64,000 nucleotides of DNA from a virus: IMG/VR virus record IMGVR_UViG_3300044712_001255, positions 124,001 to 188,000 of that record, one strand, 5' to 3'. This document shows positions 57,631 through 64,000 of this stretch, one piece after another; positions within the stretch are counted from its first letter, which is position 1; every line of letters starts with the position of its first letter. The translations under genes and the position numbers were made by a program. Under the pieces are notes generated by a model. It had not been told where the DNA came from, did no database searches, and worked only from the letters and a program-made list of their open reading frames with translations.

Positions 57631-58377
57631 ATGAAACTGGACGATGAGTCACTATGCAAACGCGCCATCAAGTGCGCGAACATCAACGCTGAAGACCTTA
57701 CAGGCATACTGCAAGACGTCCGCGACGCCGCCCGCGCCGAGAGCGCTGGGGAGGTGGAGAGGCTGCGGGCACGGGTGGCGGAGTTGGAGCAGAAGCTCGA
57801 CCTTGCGCACGACGACGCTGTTGCGGAGGCTCTGGCCGATGCGGCGCAGTTGCGCAGGAGCAACGAAACGCTGGAGGAAGAACTCCGCCGCAAGTCAGAG
57901 CGGCTGGCGGAGTTGGACGCACCGGTGGACTCGCGCGTGCGGAATGCGTGTGGGGAGTACGTGCCTGTGTCCAATGACGGGGTGTACTGGAAGTCACGGT
58001 ATGACTCATGTGAAGAGCGCCACCTGAGCCGGTTTCATGACTTGGAGGATGAGTACCACGACCTCCGCGTCCTCCTCGCCGCCCTCGAAGCGCCGCCGGT
58101 TGTGCCGGAGGGGTGGGAGATAGGGTGTACTATGGGTGCCTGGGTTTTCTGGGAGACCAACGTGGACGTGCCGGGCCAGAACCGTCGTGTTGCCCGCGCA
58201 CAGACTGCCCGCGCACTAGCCTGGGCCATCGAGCACGACGCCAGGCCACCACATGCCGCGGACGCGAAGGGAGGCGAGCTTCCGCCTGGCTACTGGGCCG
58301 GTGCGCAAGCTGCCCTCAATGCCGCGCCAGAGATCGAAGACTCCGAGCCGTCGGAAGAACCGGAGCCACTGCTATGA
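57631..58377 (+). CDS. Coiled-coil plus PEGW-module protein
   Basis: 248 residues. An N-terminal RDAARAES coiled coil (to about residue 100), a link with YWKSRYDSCEERHLSR, then VPEGWEIGCTMGAWVFWETN, an Ala/Arg-rich helix and an acidic end. It combines modules found separately in its neighbours. Function unknown. Confidence 0.5.
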   Translation: MKLDDESLCKRAIKCANINAEDLTGILQDVRDAARAESAGEVERLRARVAELEQKLDLAHDDAVAEALADAAQLRRSNETLEEELRRKSERLAELDAPVDSRVRNACGEYVPVSNDGVYWKSRYDSCEERHLSRFHDLEDEYHDLRVLLAALEAPPVVPEGWEIGCTMGAWVFWETNVDVPGQNRRVARAQTARALAWAIEHDARPPHAADAKGGELPPGYWAGAQAALNAAPEIEDSEPSEEPEPLL

Positions 58378-58808
58378 CCATCCCGAAGCGCCTGATAGTC
58401 ATCGAAGCCACAATCCCGACGGGGGAGAGCTGCGAGGGGTGCGAGTTTTCGTGCGGTATAATGGAGTGCTCACCTACTGAGTTTCGTATCGAGCGCGACA
58501 AGGTTGGATGTAAGGACACCGCATTCGGGGAGGTGTTGCGGACCGACGGCCTCCGCCTCCCCGCCTGCCGCACCCGCGACGGCTACGTGGTGCTGAAGCC
58601 TGGGAGCGCTGGGGCGAGGCTGCTAGAGACTATCATGCGACACGGCAGCGACCTGCGGGACTTTGAACCCGCCGCTAGGTATGCCGTCGTCGAGGCAGCG
58701 GCTGCGTACTACCATGCGGAGCAACTTCAGAAGGCTCTTGATGCTGAAAGGCTCGCCACCTCCACTGAAGCCCGCAAGGTCGCGGGGGAGGGGGAGGCAG
58801 GTGGGTGA
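58374..58808 (+). CDS. Unknown 144-residue Cys-containing protein
   Basis: From ATG 58374, overlapping the previous stop. CEGCEFSCGIMEC gives four close Cys. The C-terminal AAYYHAEQLQKALDAERLAT resembles NYYAEQLQKARG in the gene at 59245, also at DNA level. GC-rich until near the end. Confidence 0.5.
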   Translation: MTIPKRLIVIEATIPTGESCEGCEFSCGIMECSPTEFRIERDKVGCKDTAFGEVLRTDGLRLPACRTRDGYVVLKPGSAGARLLETIMRHGSDLRDFEPAARYAVVEAAAAYYHAEQLQKALDAERLATSTEARKVAGEGEAGG

Positions 58809-59068
58809 TGGATATGAAAGTCATCAATGACGAAGTATCAGCTATACTACAAGAAGAGCGTCGACGTGACTCTACACGCCAACACTTCGCACCGAAGTTG
58901 CCGGACGGGTGGTCATACGACAAACAAGCAGAGTGCTTAGATGGACCCGCTATTCGCATTTACGTTGGGACCAGTGATGTGCAGGTGTTTGCTGGTCTTG
59001 ATGGAGGTGGTAGGATCCCCTGGCTCGTCCTACGCTGGCTTGCGTTTCATGGAGGTTGTGATGAGTGA
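58808..59068 (+). CDS. PDGW-module small protein
   Basis: 86 residues (ATG 58808). A helical start (MDMKVINDEVSAILQEERRR), then LPDGWSYDKQAECLDGPAIR and IYVGTSDVQVFAGLDGGGR. The DNA returns to normal base composition here, marking the island's edge. Confidence 0.5.
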   Translation: MDMKVINDEVSAILQEERRRDSTRQHFAPKLPDGWSYDKQAECLDGPAIRIYVGTSDVQVFAGLDGGGRIPWLVLRWLAFHGGCDE

Positions 59069-59252
59069 TAAATCATTAGTATGGCAAATAGTCTATGCCA
59101 CCACATTCTCGGCATTGGTGGAAGACTTACGAAAGGCGGATTTTCGTATATGGGGCGAACGTAGTCAACTACTTGAAGACAATCTTGATGCGGTTATCGA
59201 GGAAGCTACGCGCATCGCAGATGCTTCATTGAAAGGAGATACTCATGGATGA
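59061..59252 (+). CDS. Unknown 63-residue protein
   Basis: ATG 59061 overlaps the previous gene. MSDKSLVWQIVYATTFSALV and an acidic helix (QLLEDNLDAVIEEATRI). No family recognised. Confidence 0.5.
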   Translation: MSDKSLVWQIVYATTFSALVEDLRKADFRIWGERSQLLEDNLDAVIEEATRIADASLKGDTHG

Positions 59253-59547
59253 GTTCTGGCCGTTGGTCGCCCTTGTGACCATGCTTATGTGCGGATACGC
59301 AATTGGTATCGTTGAACGTTGGTTGTTGCGAGCTTCATATCGGGAGTTGGCAGATGATCTTCAATATTGGAAGACACGATATTGCGATATGTTTACGATC
59401 TCTGACGCAGAGATACACATGGCTAGAAGAGCGCAAGAAGAAGCAAAGACGCTACGAAGCGAAAGAAATTACTATGCAGAGCAACTTCAGAAAGCTCGAG
59501 GCTGTCGACATACGTGGAGTCGTCATGATCTCGATGGGAGACGATGA
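59245..59547 (+). CDS. Membrane-anchored coiled-coil protein
   Basis: 100 residues: an N-terminal transmembrane helix (LVALVTMLMCGYAIGIVE), then charged helix (ARRAQEEAKTLRSERNYYAE). The AEQLQKA stretch is shared with the gene at 58374. Function unknown. Confidence 0.5.
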   Translation: MDEFWPLVALVTMLMCGYAIGIVERWLLRASYRELADDLQYWKTRYCDMFTISDAEIHMARRAQEEAKTLRSERNYYAEQLQKARGCRHTWSRHDLDGRR

Positions 59548-59804
59548 TGAGTAATCCATTCATTATTGACGTAACAGAAACTGGCGATCGTAGACCGGGA
59601 CTCCCGTATCCAGTCACAGTTTTACTTACACCTGAATACATTGCTGATTTGCTGCGTTCTCGAGGCTACCTCGTGGCAGAACCGGGATCAGCCATGGCGG
59701 AATTAGTGTCGGCGGCCCGTCACATCGATGAGGGGTGGTATCCAGATCGGTGTTCAGAGCTGGGCGAGTTAGCACGCAAGGTCACCAAAGAACCCACCAA
59801 ATGA
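59544..59804 (+). CDS. Unknown 86-residue protein
   Basis: ATG 59544 or 59547. SNPFIIDVTETGDRRPGLPY, then PEYIADLLRSRGYLVAEPGS and a helical end. No family recognised. Confidence 0.5.
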   Translation: MMSNPFIIDVTETGDRRPGLPYPVTVLLTPEYIADLLRSRGYLVAEPGSAMAELVSAARHIDEGWYPDRCSELGELARKVTKEPTK

Positions 59805-59824
59805 CACGAGTATACATTGTGAGC

Positions 59825-59850
59825 TTGACAGTATATCCTGTTTCTTGACA
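59825..59850 (+). promoter_or_regulatory. Two TTGACA boxes exactly 20 bp apart
   Basis: TTGACA at 59825-59830 and 59845-59850 in the 94-nt gap before the gene at 59899. Neither has a strong -10 at 17 nt (the second has TGACAT at 59868), so this is a possible promoter or a tandem binding site. Confidence 0.35.
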
Positions 59851-59898
59851 CAAAGAATTGTTTAGAGTGACATAGAGAACCAACAGAAGGAAAAAGAA

Positions 59899-60135
59899 AT
59901 GACAATTGACCAACACAATGAACTTCATATGATCCTGACGATCCTATGGTTGCTTTCGACTGCGGCGGCGATCTGGTGGTGGCGTCTGTCGATATTTGTG
60001 TTTCGTATCAATGATGAGCTGCTAGAACTCACGAGCAAGATGAATCAGCATACGCTTGATTCAGCGACAAAGATGCTTGAGATAGCAGCGCAGGCCAAGG
60101 CTAGGTACGAAGCCTCGCAGGAAGATGAGCGATGA
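59899..60135 (+). CDS. Single-TM membrane protein
   Basis: 78 residues with AGGAAA upstream. A transmembrane helix (MILTILWLLSTAAAIWWW) followed by a helical cytoplasmic or periplasmic part (ELTSKMNQHTLDSATKMLEI). Function unknown. Confidence 0.55.
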   Translation: MTIDQHNELHMILTILWLLSTAAAIWWWRLSIFVFRINDELLELTSKMNQHTLDSATKMLEIAAQAKARYEASQEDER

Positions 60136-60533
60136 GGCCAGTCAGTGCCAGCGTAATGGGATGGTTGCTTGGCTCCGATTATTGCATACGCAACATCGGA
60201 AGCAAGTTCATGATTGGTGTGATTCCGCTCCTTCCAGGCGTTGAGCGTTACGTATTGCGTGATAGGTTTCGTGATTCTTCTAGTGATCCTGATACGTGGT
60301 ATGCAACCATGTGGCGAAATGAGAGCGGTTCAATAATCATGTTGACGCTTTCTAACGAAGACGAAGATAATCTGACGACGCTGACGACCTATCGCGTTCC
60401 AGTTTTAGGATACGGCAGGTTGTTTGCCGAGGGTGGTTGCATTCCACCCGGGCTTGTTGGCTATGCATACGAGCTGCTGGACGCGTACCTGACAGTTGGG
60501 ACAACGCAAGATTGGATAAGAGTGAAGAGATGA
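60132..60533 (+). CDS. Unknown 133-residue protein
   Basis: MRPVSASVMGWLLGSDYCIR, beta-rich (SKFMIGVIPLLPGVERYVLR), ending YLTVGTTQDWIRVKR. Overlaps neighbours by 4 nt on each side. No family recognised. Confidence 0.5.
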   Translation: MRPVSASVMGWLLGSDYCIRNIGSKFMIGVIPLLPGVERYVLRDRFRDSSSDPDTWYATMWRNESGSIIMLTLSNEDEDNLTTLTTYRVPVLGYGRLFAEGGCIPPGLVGYAYELLDAYLTVGTTQDWIRVKR

Positions 60534-60802
60534 TGCAATCGCTTGACATAGCAATCAGATGGCTGGTGTTTATCGGGATCCTTCTTGTGAGCCCTGCGAT
60601 CATAATAGCGGTGCTTACACATGAGTCATCACACGCTGCAACGTCTTGCTGGGAACAGTGCGCAATTGACCGCAAGGTTTGTGAAATTGCGCTGAAGAAA
60701 CACAACTATCGACACTACAAGTTGGTGTGTGGCGTGGCACAATGCAACTGTGAGAAGTTGTGCAATGTTGAAGATGAAGCGATGGCATCGGTGGTAAAAT
60801 GA
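60530..60802 (+). CDS. Single-TM Cys-rich protein
   Basis: 90 residues. A transmembrane helix (WLVFIGILLVSPAIIIAVL) followed by an outer part with seven Cys (CWEQCAIDRKVC, CGVAQCNCEKLC). Same general design as the C-x4-CP-x2-M miniproteins but with different Cys spacing. Function unknown. Confidence 0.55.
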   Translation: MMQSLDIAIRWLVFIGILLVSPAIIIAVLTHESSHAATSCWEQCAIDRKVCEIALKKHNYRHYKLVCGVAQCNCEKLCNVEDEAMASVVK

Positions 60803-60957
60803 GTGATGATAGGTGTGATTGCCCACGTTGTCAGACAAGGCGCGCAAGATTTGGGTATATCGTAGCCGCTGCGACTGTGGTCTTTTACGTCGCTGTGATC
60901 GGTGTTTACGTTTGGAACCTCATAGAGGAAAGGAAACAGGACAATGGAGACGTTTGA
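60799..60957 (+). CDS. Small zinc-knuckle plus TM protein
   Basis: 52 residues from ATG 60799, overlapping the previous stop in ATGA style. CDCPRCQTRR at the N-terminus is followed by a transmembrane helix (YIVAAATVVFYVAVIGVYVW). The stop overlaps the Tad2-like gene by 14 nt. Function unknown. Confidence 0.5.
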   Translation: MSDDRCDCPRCQTRRARFGYIVAAATVVFYVAVIGVYVWNLIEERKQDNGDV

Positions 60958-61234
60958 TTTCGGCGTTGCACTCGTGAAGATGTCTCAGGGATATGCCGTT
61001 CGACGCGTTGGGTGGAACGGAAAGGGCATGTACATATTCATTACGACTCCAGCTTCTTTTTCGCCCGTTTTTGGAACGACAATGCACGCAGCTGAAAAGT
61101 TTGGCGATGATCAAATCTGTCAGGCAGATTTGCTACCATGTGTTGCAATGCGAACGGCAGACAAGAAAATCTTGCTTGGATGGCTCGCAAGTCAGACTGA
61201 CATGTTGACAAGCGATTGGGAGATCGCATCGTAA
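60944..61234 (+). CDS. tad2: Tad2-like anti-Thoeris protein (DUF2829)
   Basis: 96 residues. FDFGVALVKMSQGYAVRRVG with WNGKGMYIFI, then a loop, LLPCVAMRTADKKILLGWLA and SQTDMLTSDWEI match the DUF2829 family end to end. This family includes Tad2, which sequesters the NAD-derived signal of the Thoeris defence system. The protein would act in the host cytoplasm as a small-molecule sponge. It is embedded among tiny membrane and SH3-like genes, a likely accessory or anti-defence cluster. Binding of a signal is inferred from family. Confidence 0.85.
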   Translation: METFDFGVALVKMSQGYAVRRVGWNGKGMYIFITTPASFSPVFGTTMHAAEKFGDDQICQADLLPCVAMRTADKKILLGWLASQTDMLTSDWEIAS

Positions 61235-61668
61235 TGCAAAAGTACAGCATTCATTCGATCTCGTGTATTGATGGTGACGAGATCGTTCCGGGTGCAATGG
61301 TATGTCATTACATTGATCCGCTTTCTCGTGGCATGGTGGTATGGGTTGTTGATAACGATTGTGGTGTTGTCTGGAGCAAAGAACCCGTCAATCCTCTAGA
61401 CGGCATTTTCACAAAAATAAAGCCCGTTGGTATGTCAACAATCGCACAGCAGCTATGTTCTGTGCAACCTATGTCATTGCCCAGCGGATTGATATTCTAC
61501 ATTGATTACCAGTATGGCAAGAAAGTTGCAGATGGAAAGAATGACAAGCGCAGCAAATGCGCTCATTGGGGTAGAAGATCCTACATGCGAGATCGTACCC
61601 GGGATGCTCGTGAGTTCCCGTGCAGACGCAGGAAGTCTCGGCTTAGTAATCTCAGTATGCGAAAATAA
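61234..61668 (+). CDS. PGxxV...VLW small protein, tandem copy 1
   Basis: 144 residues from ATG 61234 (TAATG with the previous stop). DGDEIVPGAMVCHYIDPLSR then GVVWSKEP is the shared core of four tandem genes. The last 50 residues are Arg-rich and overlap copy 2 in another frame by about 155 nt. That tail is probably accidental readthrough after loss of an earlier stop. Function unknown. Confidence 0.55.
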   Translation: MQKYSIHSISCIDGDEIVPGAMVCHYIDPLSRGMVVWVVDNDCGVVWSKEPVNPLDGIFTKIKPVGMSTIAQQLCSVQPMSLPSGLIFYIDYQYGKKVADGKNDKRSKCAHWGRRSYMRDRTRDAREFPCRRRKSRLSNLSMRK

Positions 61669-61774
61669 GTGCGACGTGTTGTGGAGCGTTTTCCCACGTT
61701 TGATCATTGAAGCGCTTGATTTCACGTCAGAGAAGTTGTCAGTGAATTATTATATGGATTTTTCATGTCGTTAG
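61514..61774 (+). CDS. PGxxV...VLW small protein, tandem copy 2
   Basis: 86 residues (ATG 61514, alternatives 61532, 61541). TCEIVPGMLVSSRADAGSLG, then LVISVCENKCDVLWSVFP. It lies mostly in the overlap with copy 1 at its start. Small beta-barrel likely. Confidence 0.55.
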   Translation: MARKLQMERMTSAANALIGVEDPTCEIVPGMLVSSRADAGSLGLVISVCENKCDVLWSVFPRLIIEALDFTSEKLSVNYYMDFSCR

Positions 61775-62004
61775 TTGAATACACAAGTACAGCGCTTTCG
61801 CCAATTGACGAAGGCGATGAATTGAATCCTGGTGTGGCTATCACACATGATAAAGATAAAAGCGCTTATGGTATAATCGTTTCTGTTGACAAAGAAACTC
61901 GTGTGTGTTCAGTATTGTGGTCTCGCAAACCATTTACTGACATGTACCAAGACATTGATACTGGCACAATGCGTGATTTGATACATGCTGCGTTACGAAG
62001 ATGA
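61765..62004 (+). CDS. PGxxV...VLW small protein, tandem copy 3
   Basis: 79 residues. EGDELNPGVAITHDKDKSAY, then GIIVSVDKETRVCSVLWSRK. Overlaps copies 2 and 4 at both ends. Function unknown. Confidence 0.6.
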   Translation: MSLVEYTSTALSPIDEGDELNPGVAITHDKDKSAYGIIVSVDKETRVCSVLWSRKPFTDMYQDIDTGTMRDLIHAALRR

Positions 62005-62242
62005 ATCAATGTTTCTTGAACGTACAAGAATATGGGATCAATTTTTGTTTCCGTGGAATGGAAACGATCAATATGAACCCGGAGATCTTGTTTATCGACG
62101 AGGCGATAGAAGATTGCTAGGACTTGTCATCTCGGTTGTCAATGAAGACATGACAATTTTGTGGAACAAACATAAACGCGGCGTAGGATTGCCTGTGCCT
62201 GGCGTGTATGTAAATATCTTTTCCAACATAGTGCAATCGTGA
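61985..62242 (+). CDS. PGxxV...VLW small protein, tandem copy 4
   Basis: 85 residues. NDQYEPGDLVYRRGDRRLLG, then LVISVVNEDMTILWNK. The PGDLV start recalls the PGDMIEW proteins, so both groups may be one barrel fold. Function unknown. Confidence 0.6.
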   Translation: MLRYEDESMFLERTRIWDQFLFPWNGNDQYEPGDLVYRRGDRRLLGLVISVVNEDMTILWNKHKRGVGLPVPGVYVNIFSNIVQS

Positions 62243-62253
62243 TCACCAAATGA

Positions 62254-62259
62254 TACGGT
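62254..62259 (+). promoter_or_regulatory. -10-like TACGGT (TGATACGGT), 5 nt before the start codon
   Basis: An extended -10 with TG-A, and ATG 62265 after 5 nt. Same arrangement as the other start-proximal promoters, with a weaker hexamer. Confidence 0.4.
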
Positions 62260-62264
62260 GAATC

Positions 62265-63215
62265 ATGAGTTTAGGACTTTGTTGCCACTACCTGTCAGAG
62301 GTTCCAAATAAACGTGGGACATATCAAAACATCCTCAAACAACGTGTGTTGCAATTGGGTCGGTGGCAGGCTGGCGCGTATAGCGAAAAGTACGTGCGAC
62401 AGTTATACATCGACAATGTCAATACGTTGATTACGCAGTTGCCTGACATCTTCGAGCGTTACAAGGTATTTCGCTTTCCAAGTGGTATCTTTCCGCTTTA
62501 CGATGTCGTGCCACGCGAGTGGTGGGACAATGGCGTTATTACCACGATGCTCAGCGTATTGGGTAACATTGTCAAAGCGCATGGTGTCCGCGCGACATTT
62601 CATCCTGGACAATTTTGCTCTTTGACTTCTGACGATTCGCGTATCATTGCAAATTCTGTGCGCGAAATTAACCACCACGCGTGGATCTTTGATGAAATGA
62701 AGTTGCCTGCCACGCCGTTTCACGCTATCAATGTGCATGGTGGAAAAAGTGATAGGCAGGAACGCCTTGCGTTCATGTTAGACACGCATTCTGTCGGTCT
62801 TGATGAACATGAGTTATCATCCTCAGCGCGTGCTCGCATTACACTCGAAAATGATGAGTCATGTTACTCGGTTATTGATCTTCTTGAGATACACAAATTG
62901 ACCGGCGTCCCAATTGTCTTTGACTCTCACCATCACACATTCAATGATGATGGAATTGACATGGATCTTGCTTCCAAAGCATGCAAGGCGACGTGGTTGC
63001 CAAGCGGTTGCAAGCCGCTTCAGCACATCAGTAACAGCGATCAATTGCTTTCTGAATCAGCGTCGTTTATCAAGCGTCGAGCCCACAGTGATTACATCTG
63101 GCACATTCCTGAATGCCAGAGAATTGACGTAGTTAATGATATGATTAGCCTCGACGTAGAATGCAAGATGAAGAATTTGGCTGTAGACGCCCTCCAGAGG
63201 CTGTTGACTGGATGA
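62265..63215 (+). CDS. uvsE: UV-damage endonuclease (UVDE/UvsE)
   Basis: 316 residues. LGLCCHYLSEVPN at the start, FRFPSGIFPLYD near 69, RATFHPGQFCSL near 109, NVHGGKSDRQERL, ITLENDESCYSV near 191 and FDSHHHTFND near 216 are the metal ligands and conserved blocks of the UVDE TIM-barrel family. It nicks DNA 5' of UV photoproducts and other lesions, starting an excision pathway independent of UvrABC. It stands behind its own start-proximal promoter. Confidence 0.9.
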   Translation: MSLGLCCHYLSEVPNKRGTYQNILKQRVLQLGRWQAGAYSEKYVRQLYIDNVNTLITQLPDIFERYKVFRFPSGIFPLYDVVPREWWDNGVITTMLSVLGNIVKAHGVRATFHPGQFCSLTSDDSRIIANSVREINHHAWIFDEMKLPATPFHAINVHGGKSDRQERLAFMLDTHSVGLDEHELSSSARARITLENDESCYSVIDLLEIHKLTGVPIVFDSHHHTFNDDGIDMDLASKACKATWLPSGCKPLQHISNSDQLLSESASFIKRRAHSDYIWHIPECQRIDVVNDMISLDVECKMKNLAVDALQRLLTG

Positions 63216-63246
63216 ACACAACGCTCTAAAGATAGGAAAGAAAAGG

Positions 63247-63252
63247 TACAAT
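63247..63252 (+). promoter_or_regulatory. -10-like TACAAT upstream of the gene at 63257
   Basis: The gap to ATG 63257 is 4 nt and to ATG 63266 it is 13 nt. If this is a promoter, one of the two starts must be leaderless or nearly so. Confidence 0.4.
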
Positions 63253-63256
63253 ACTT

Positions 63257-63544
63257 ATGAATGCGATGTCAGCGACCCGCAACCCCGACGCAGCTTCTCT
63301 TGGTCCCAATCAGACGGAGTTTCAGATCTACGTTGGCAGTAGGTCGCTCTTGAAAGATGGGCTTCACAAGCTTCTAGACTTCACAGAACACAAGCTTCTT
63401 AGATATGCAGAGAATGTTTTTGGTACCGAGAAGTTGAACGTAATGGTCTTGATCACAGAATATCGCAAGGGAAATGTGGCAGTGTGTTGGAAGCACGGCA
63501 AGCCACACTACATCCAGGTGAAACGAGAGTCTACTGGTCGTTGA
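63257..63544 (+). CDS. Unknown 95-residue protein with KxGxPHYIQ motif
   Basis: ATG 63257 or 63266. EFQIYVGSRSLLKDGLHKLL, helical centre, then NVMVLITEYRKGNVAVCWKH and GKPHYIQVKRE. The end matches the protein at 52447 (HKGVPHYIQ). Function unknown. Confidence 0.5.
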   Translation: MNAMSATRNPDAASLGPNQTEFQIYVGSRSLLKDGLHKLLDFTEHKLLRYAENVFGTEKLNVMVLITEYRKGNVAVCWKHGKPHYIQVKRESTGR

Positions 63545-63564
63545 GTACATTGATCTCAATGCGG

Positions 63565-63570
63565 TATAAG
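63565..63570 (+). promoter_or_regulatory. -10-like TATAAG inside a short inverted repeat before groEL
   Basis: GCGG-tataagattg-CCGC (63561-63578) brackets the hexamer, and ATG 63579 follows directly. There is no CIRCE operator, so regulation is phage-specific if real. Confidence 0.35.
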
Positions 63571-63578
63571 ATTGCCGC

Positions 63579-64000
63579 ATGCTTGATGATTCAAAGTCAG
63601 ATAAGTCAACGCACGTCTTGTTTGGAGACGATGCAAAGAAAGCACTTTTAGCAGGCGCAGAGATTGTCGCCGAGGCTGTGGGTTGCACGATGGGTCCCCG
63701 CGGCAAGACAGTGTTGATTCAGCAACAGGGAAAGGCACCCGTCCTAACGAAGGACGGCGTCACCGTTGCACGATCCCTGCGTCTCAAAGATCCGGTGAAG
63801 CGCATGGGTGGCGACTTGCTTCGAGACGCAGCAACGCGCACCAATGAAGTCGCTGGTGATGGCACCACAACCGCCACAGTAATTTCGTATGCATTGATGC
63901 GCGAAAGTTACAAGCTGATCGCCGCTGGCGTTGATCCCATTGTGTTAGCAGATGACATCAAGAACGCATCAGAAGTTGCCCTGCGAACGTTGAAGGACGT
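63579..64000 (+). CDS. groEL: GroEL-type chaperonin, N-terminal part (runs off the window)
   Basis: 140 complete codons are present. AVGCTMGPRGKTVLIQQQGK (nucleotide-binding loop), VLTKDGVTVARSL, and NEVAGDGTTTATVISYAL (the Asp of GDGTT is catalytic for ATP hydrolysis) are unmistakable. A phage GroEL would help fold phage proteins, as in some large phages that replace the host chaperonin. A GroES partner was not seen in the window. Confidence 0.95.
   Translation, partial: MLDDSKSDKSTHVLFGDDAKKALLAGAEIVAEAVGCTMGPRGKTVLIQQQGKAPVLTKDGVTVARSLRLKDPVKRMGGDLLRDAATRTNEVAGDGTTTATVISYALMRESYKLIAAGVDPIVLADDIKNASEVALRTLKD

Larger units (their letters stand above)
55780..58800. other. GC-rich mosaic island
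   Basis: A sharp rise in G+C begins inside the gene at 55566 and ends inside the gene at 58374/58808. By count the line 57721-57780 has 49 G or C of 60, against 25 of 60 at 4501-4560. The island carries about eight genes built from coiled coils and P(E/D)GW beta modules. Confidence 0.75.

Noticed and set aside
63540-63580. CIRCE heat-shock operator before groEL
   Set aside because: The TTAGCACTC inverted repeat is absent; only a short GCGG/CCGC repeat surrounds the -10.
1-64000. tRNA genes, rRNA, CRISPR arrays, integrase, transposase or attachment sites
   Set aside because: Intergenic space is very small. I saw no cloverleaf-like sequence, no regular spacer array and no recombinase motif. 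A tRNA scan would be decisive and was not run.

Overview
The window is a continuous stretch of a large double-stranded DNA tailed-phage genome (probably of jumbo class). About 125 tightly packed genes lie almost all on the + strand, with start and stop codons commonly overlapping (ATGA or TAATG). There is no rRNA, tRNA, CRISPR array, integrase or transposase, and the rare recognisable enzymes sit among many short unknown genes. The host is not identifiable from the sequence. The gene set (C-family DNA polymerase, GroEL, nucleotide metabolism, endolysin, anti-defence protein) implies a bacterial host and a lytic, largely self-sufficient phage. No capsid, tail or terminase gene was recognised by family, so the virion genes proper are probably outside the window or too diverged to name.

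Layout. 0-6.6 kb: end of an ATP-grasp gene, a VWA protein with a strong terminator, a glycosyltransferase-like protein, and a DnaE-type DNA polymerase III alpha whose PHP-domain start lies in another frame. 6.6-10.3 kb: small zinc-binding proteins, a metallophosphoesterase and a dNMP-kinase-like protein, ending at a small minus-strand gene. 10.4-20.6 kb: second VWA protein, metallo-beta-lactamase fold, GT-B glycosyltransferase, homing-type endonuclease, NAD-dependent epimerase, three proteasome-like Ntn hydrolases, a thymidylate synthase/dCMP hydroxymethylase homologue, thymidine kinase and dCMP deaminase. 20.6-34.5 kb: proteins that often begin with a short amphipathic segment ending in (L/I/V)xE, like T4 capsid-targeting peptides. 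These include a superoxide-dismutase homologue, a pterin-dehydratase-like protein and other probable virion-internal proteins, plus membrane proteins and a ligase/nucleotidyltransferase-like giant. 31.7-43 kb: a divergent nucleotidylyltransferase/Nudix pair, FEN-type exonuclease, RNA ligase, endolysin, a second Nudix, a DEDDh exonuclease and an MBD4-like DNA glycosylase. 43-55.6 kb: an AAA ATPase, then mostly unknown small genes, including membrane-anchored Cys-rich miniproteins. About 55.8-58.8 kb: a sharply GC-rich mosaic of coiled-coil and PEGW-module genes. 59-64 kb: small membrane proteins, a Tad2 (anti-Thoeris, DUF2829) homologue, four tandem SH3-like paralogues, a UV-damage endonuclease and the start of GroEL.

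How it works together. The polymerase, DEDDh exonuclease, FEN nuclease, glycosylase, UV endonuclease and RNA ligase form a replication and repair set. The kinase, TK, deaminase and TS/hydroxymethylase homologue supply (possibly modified) pyrimidines, and the two glycosyltransferase-like proteins could decorate DNA or virion. Operon heads repeatedly show a -10-like hexamer 4-8 nt before the start codon, which predicts leaderless or nearly leaderless mRNAs, while internal genes use Shine-Dalgarno sites. Two paralogous small-protein families (PGDMIEW and CP-x2-M) recur through the window and look undescribed. All functions are read from motifs by eye; no database search was run.
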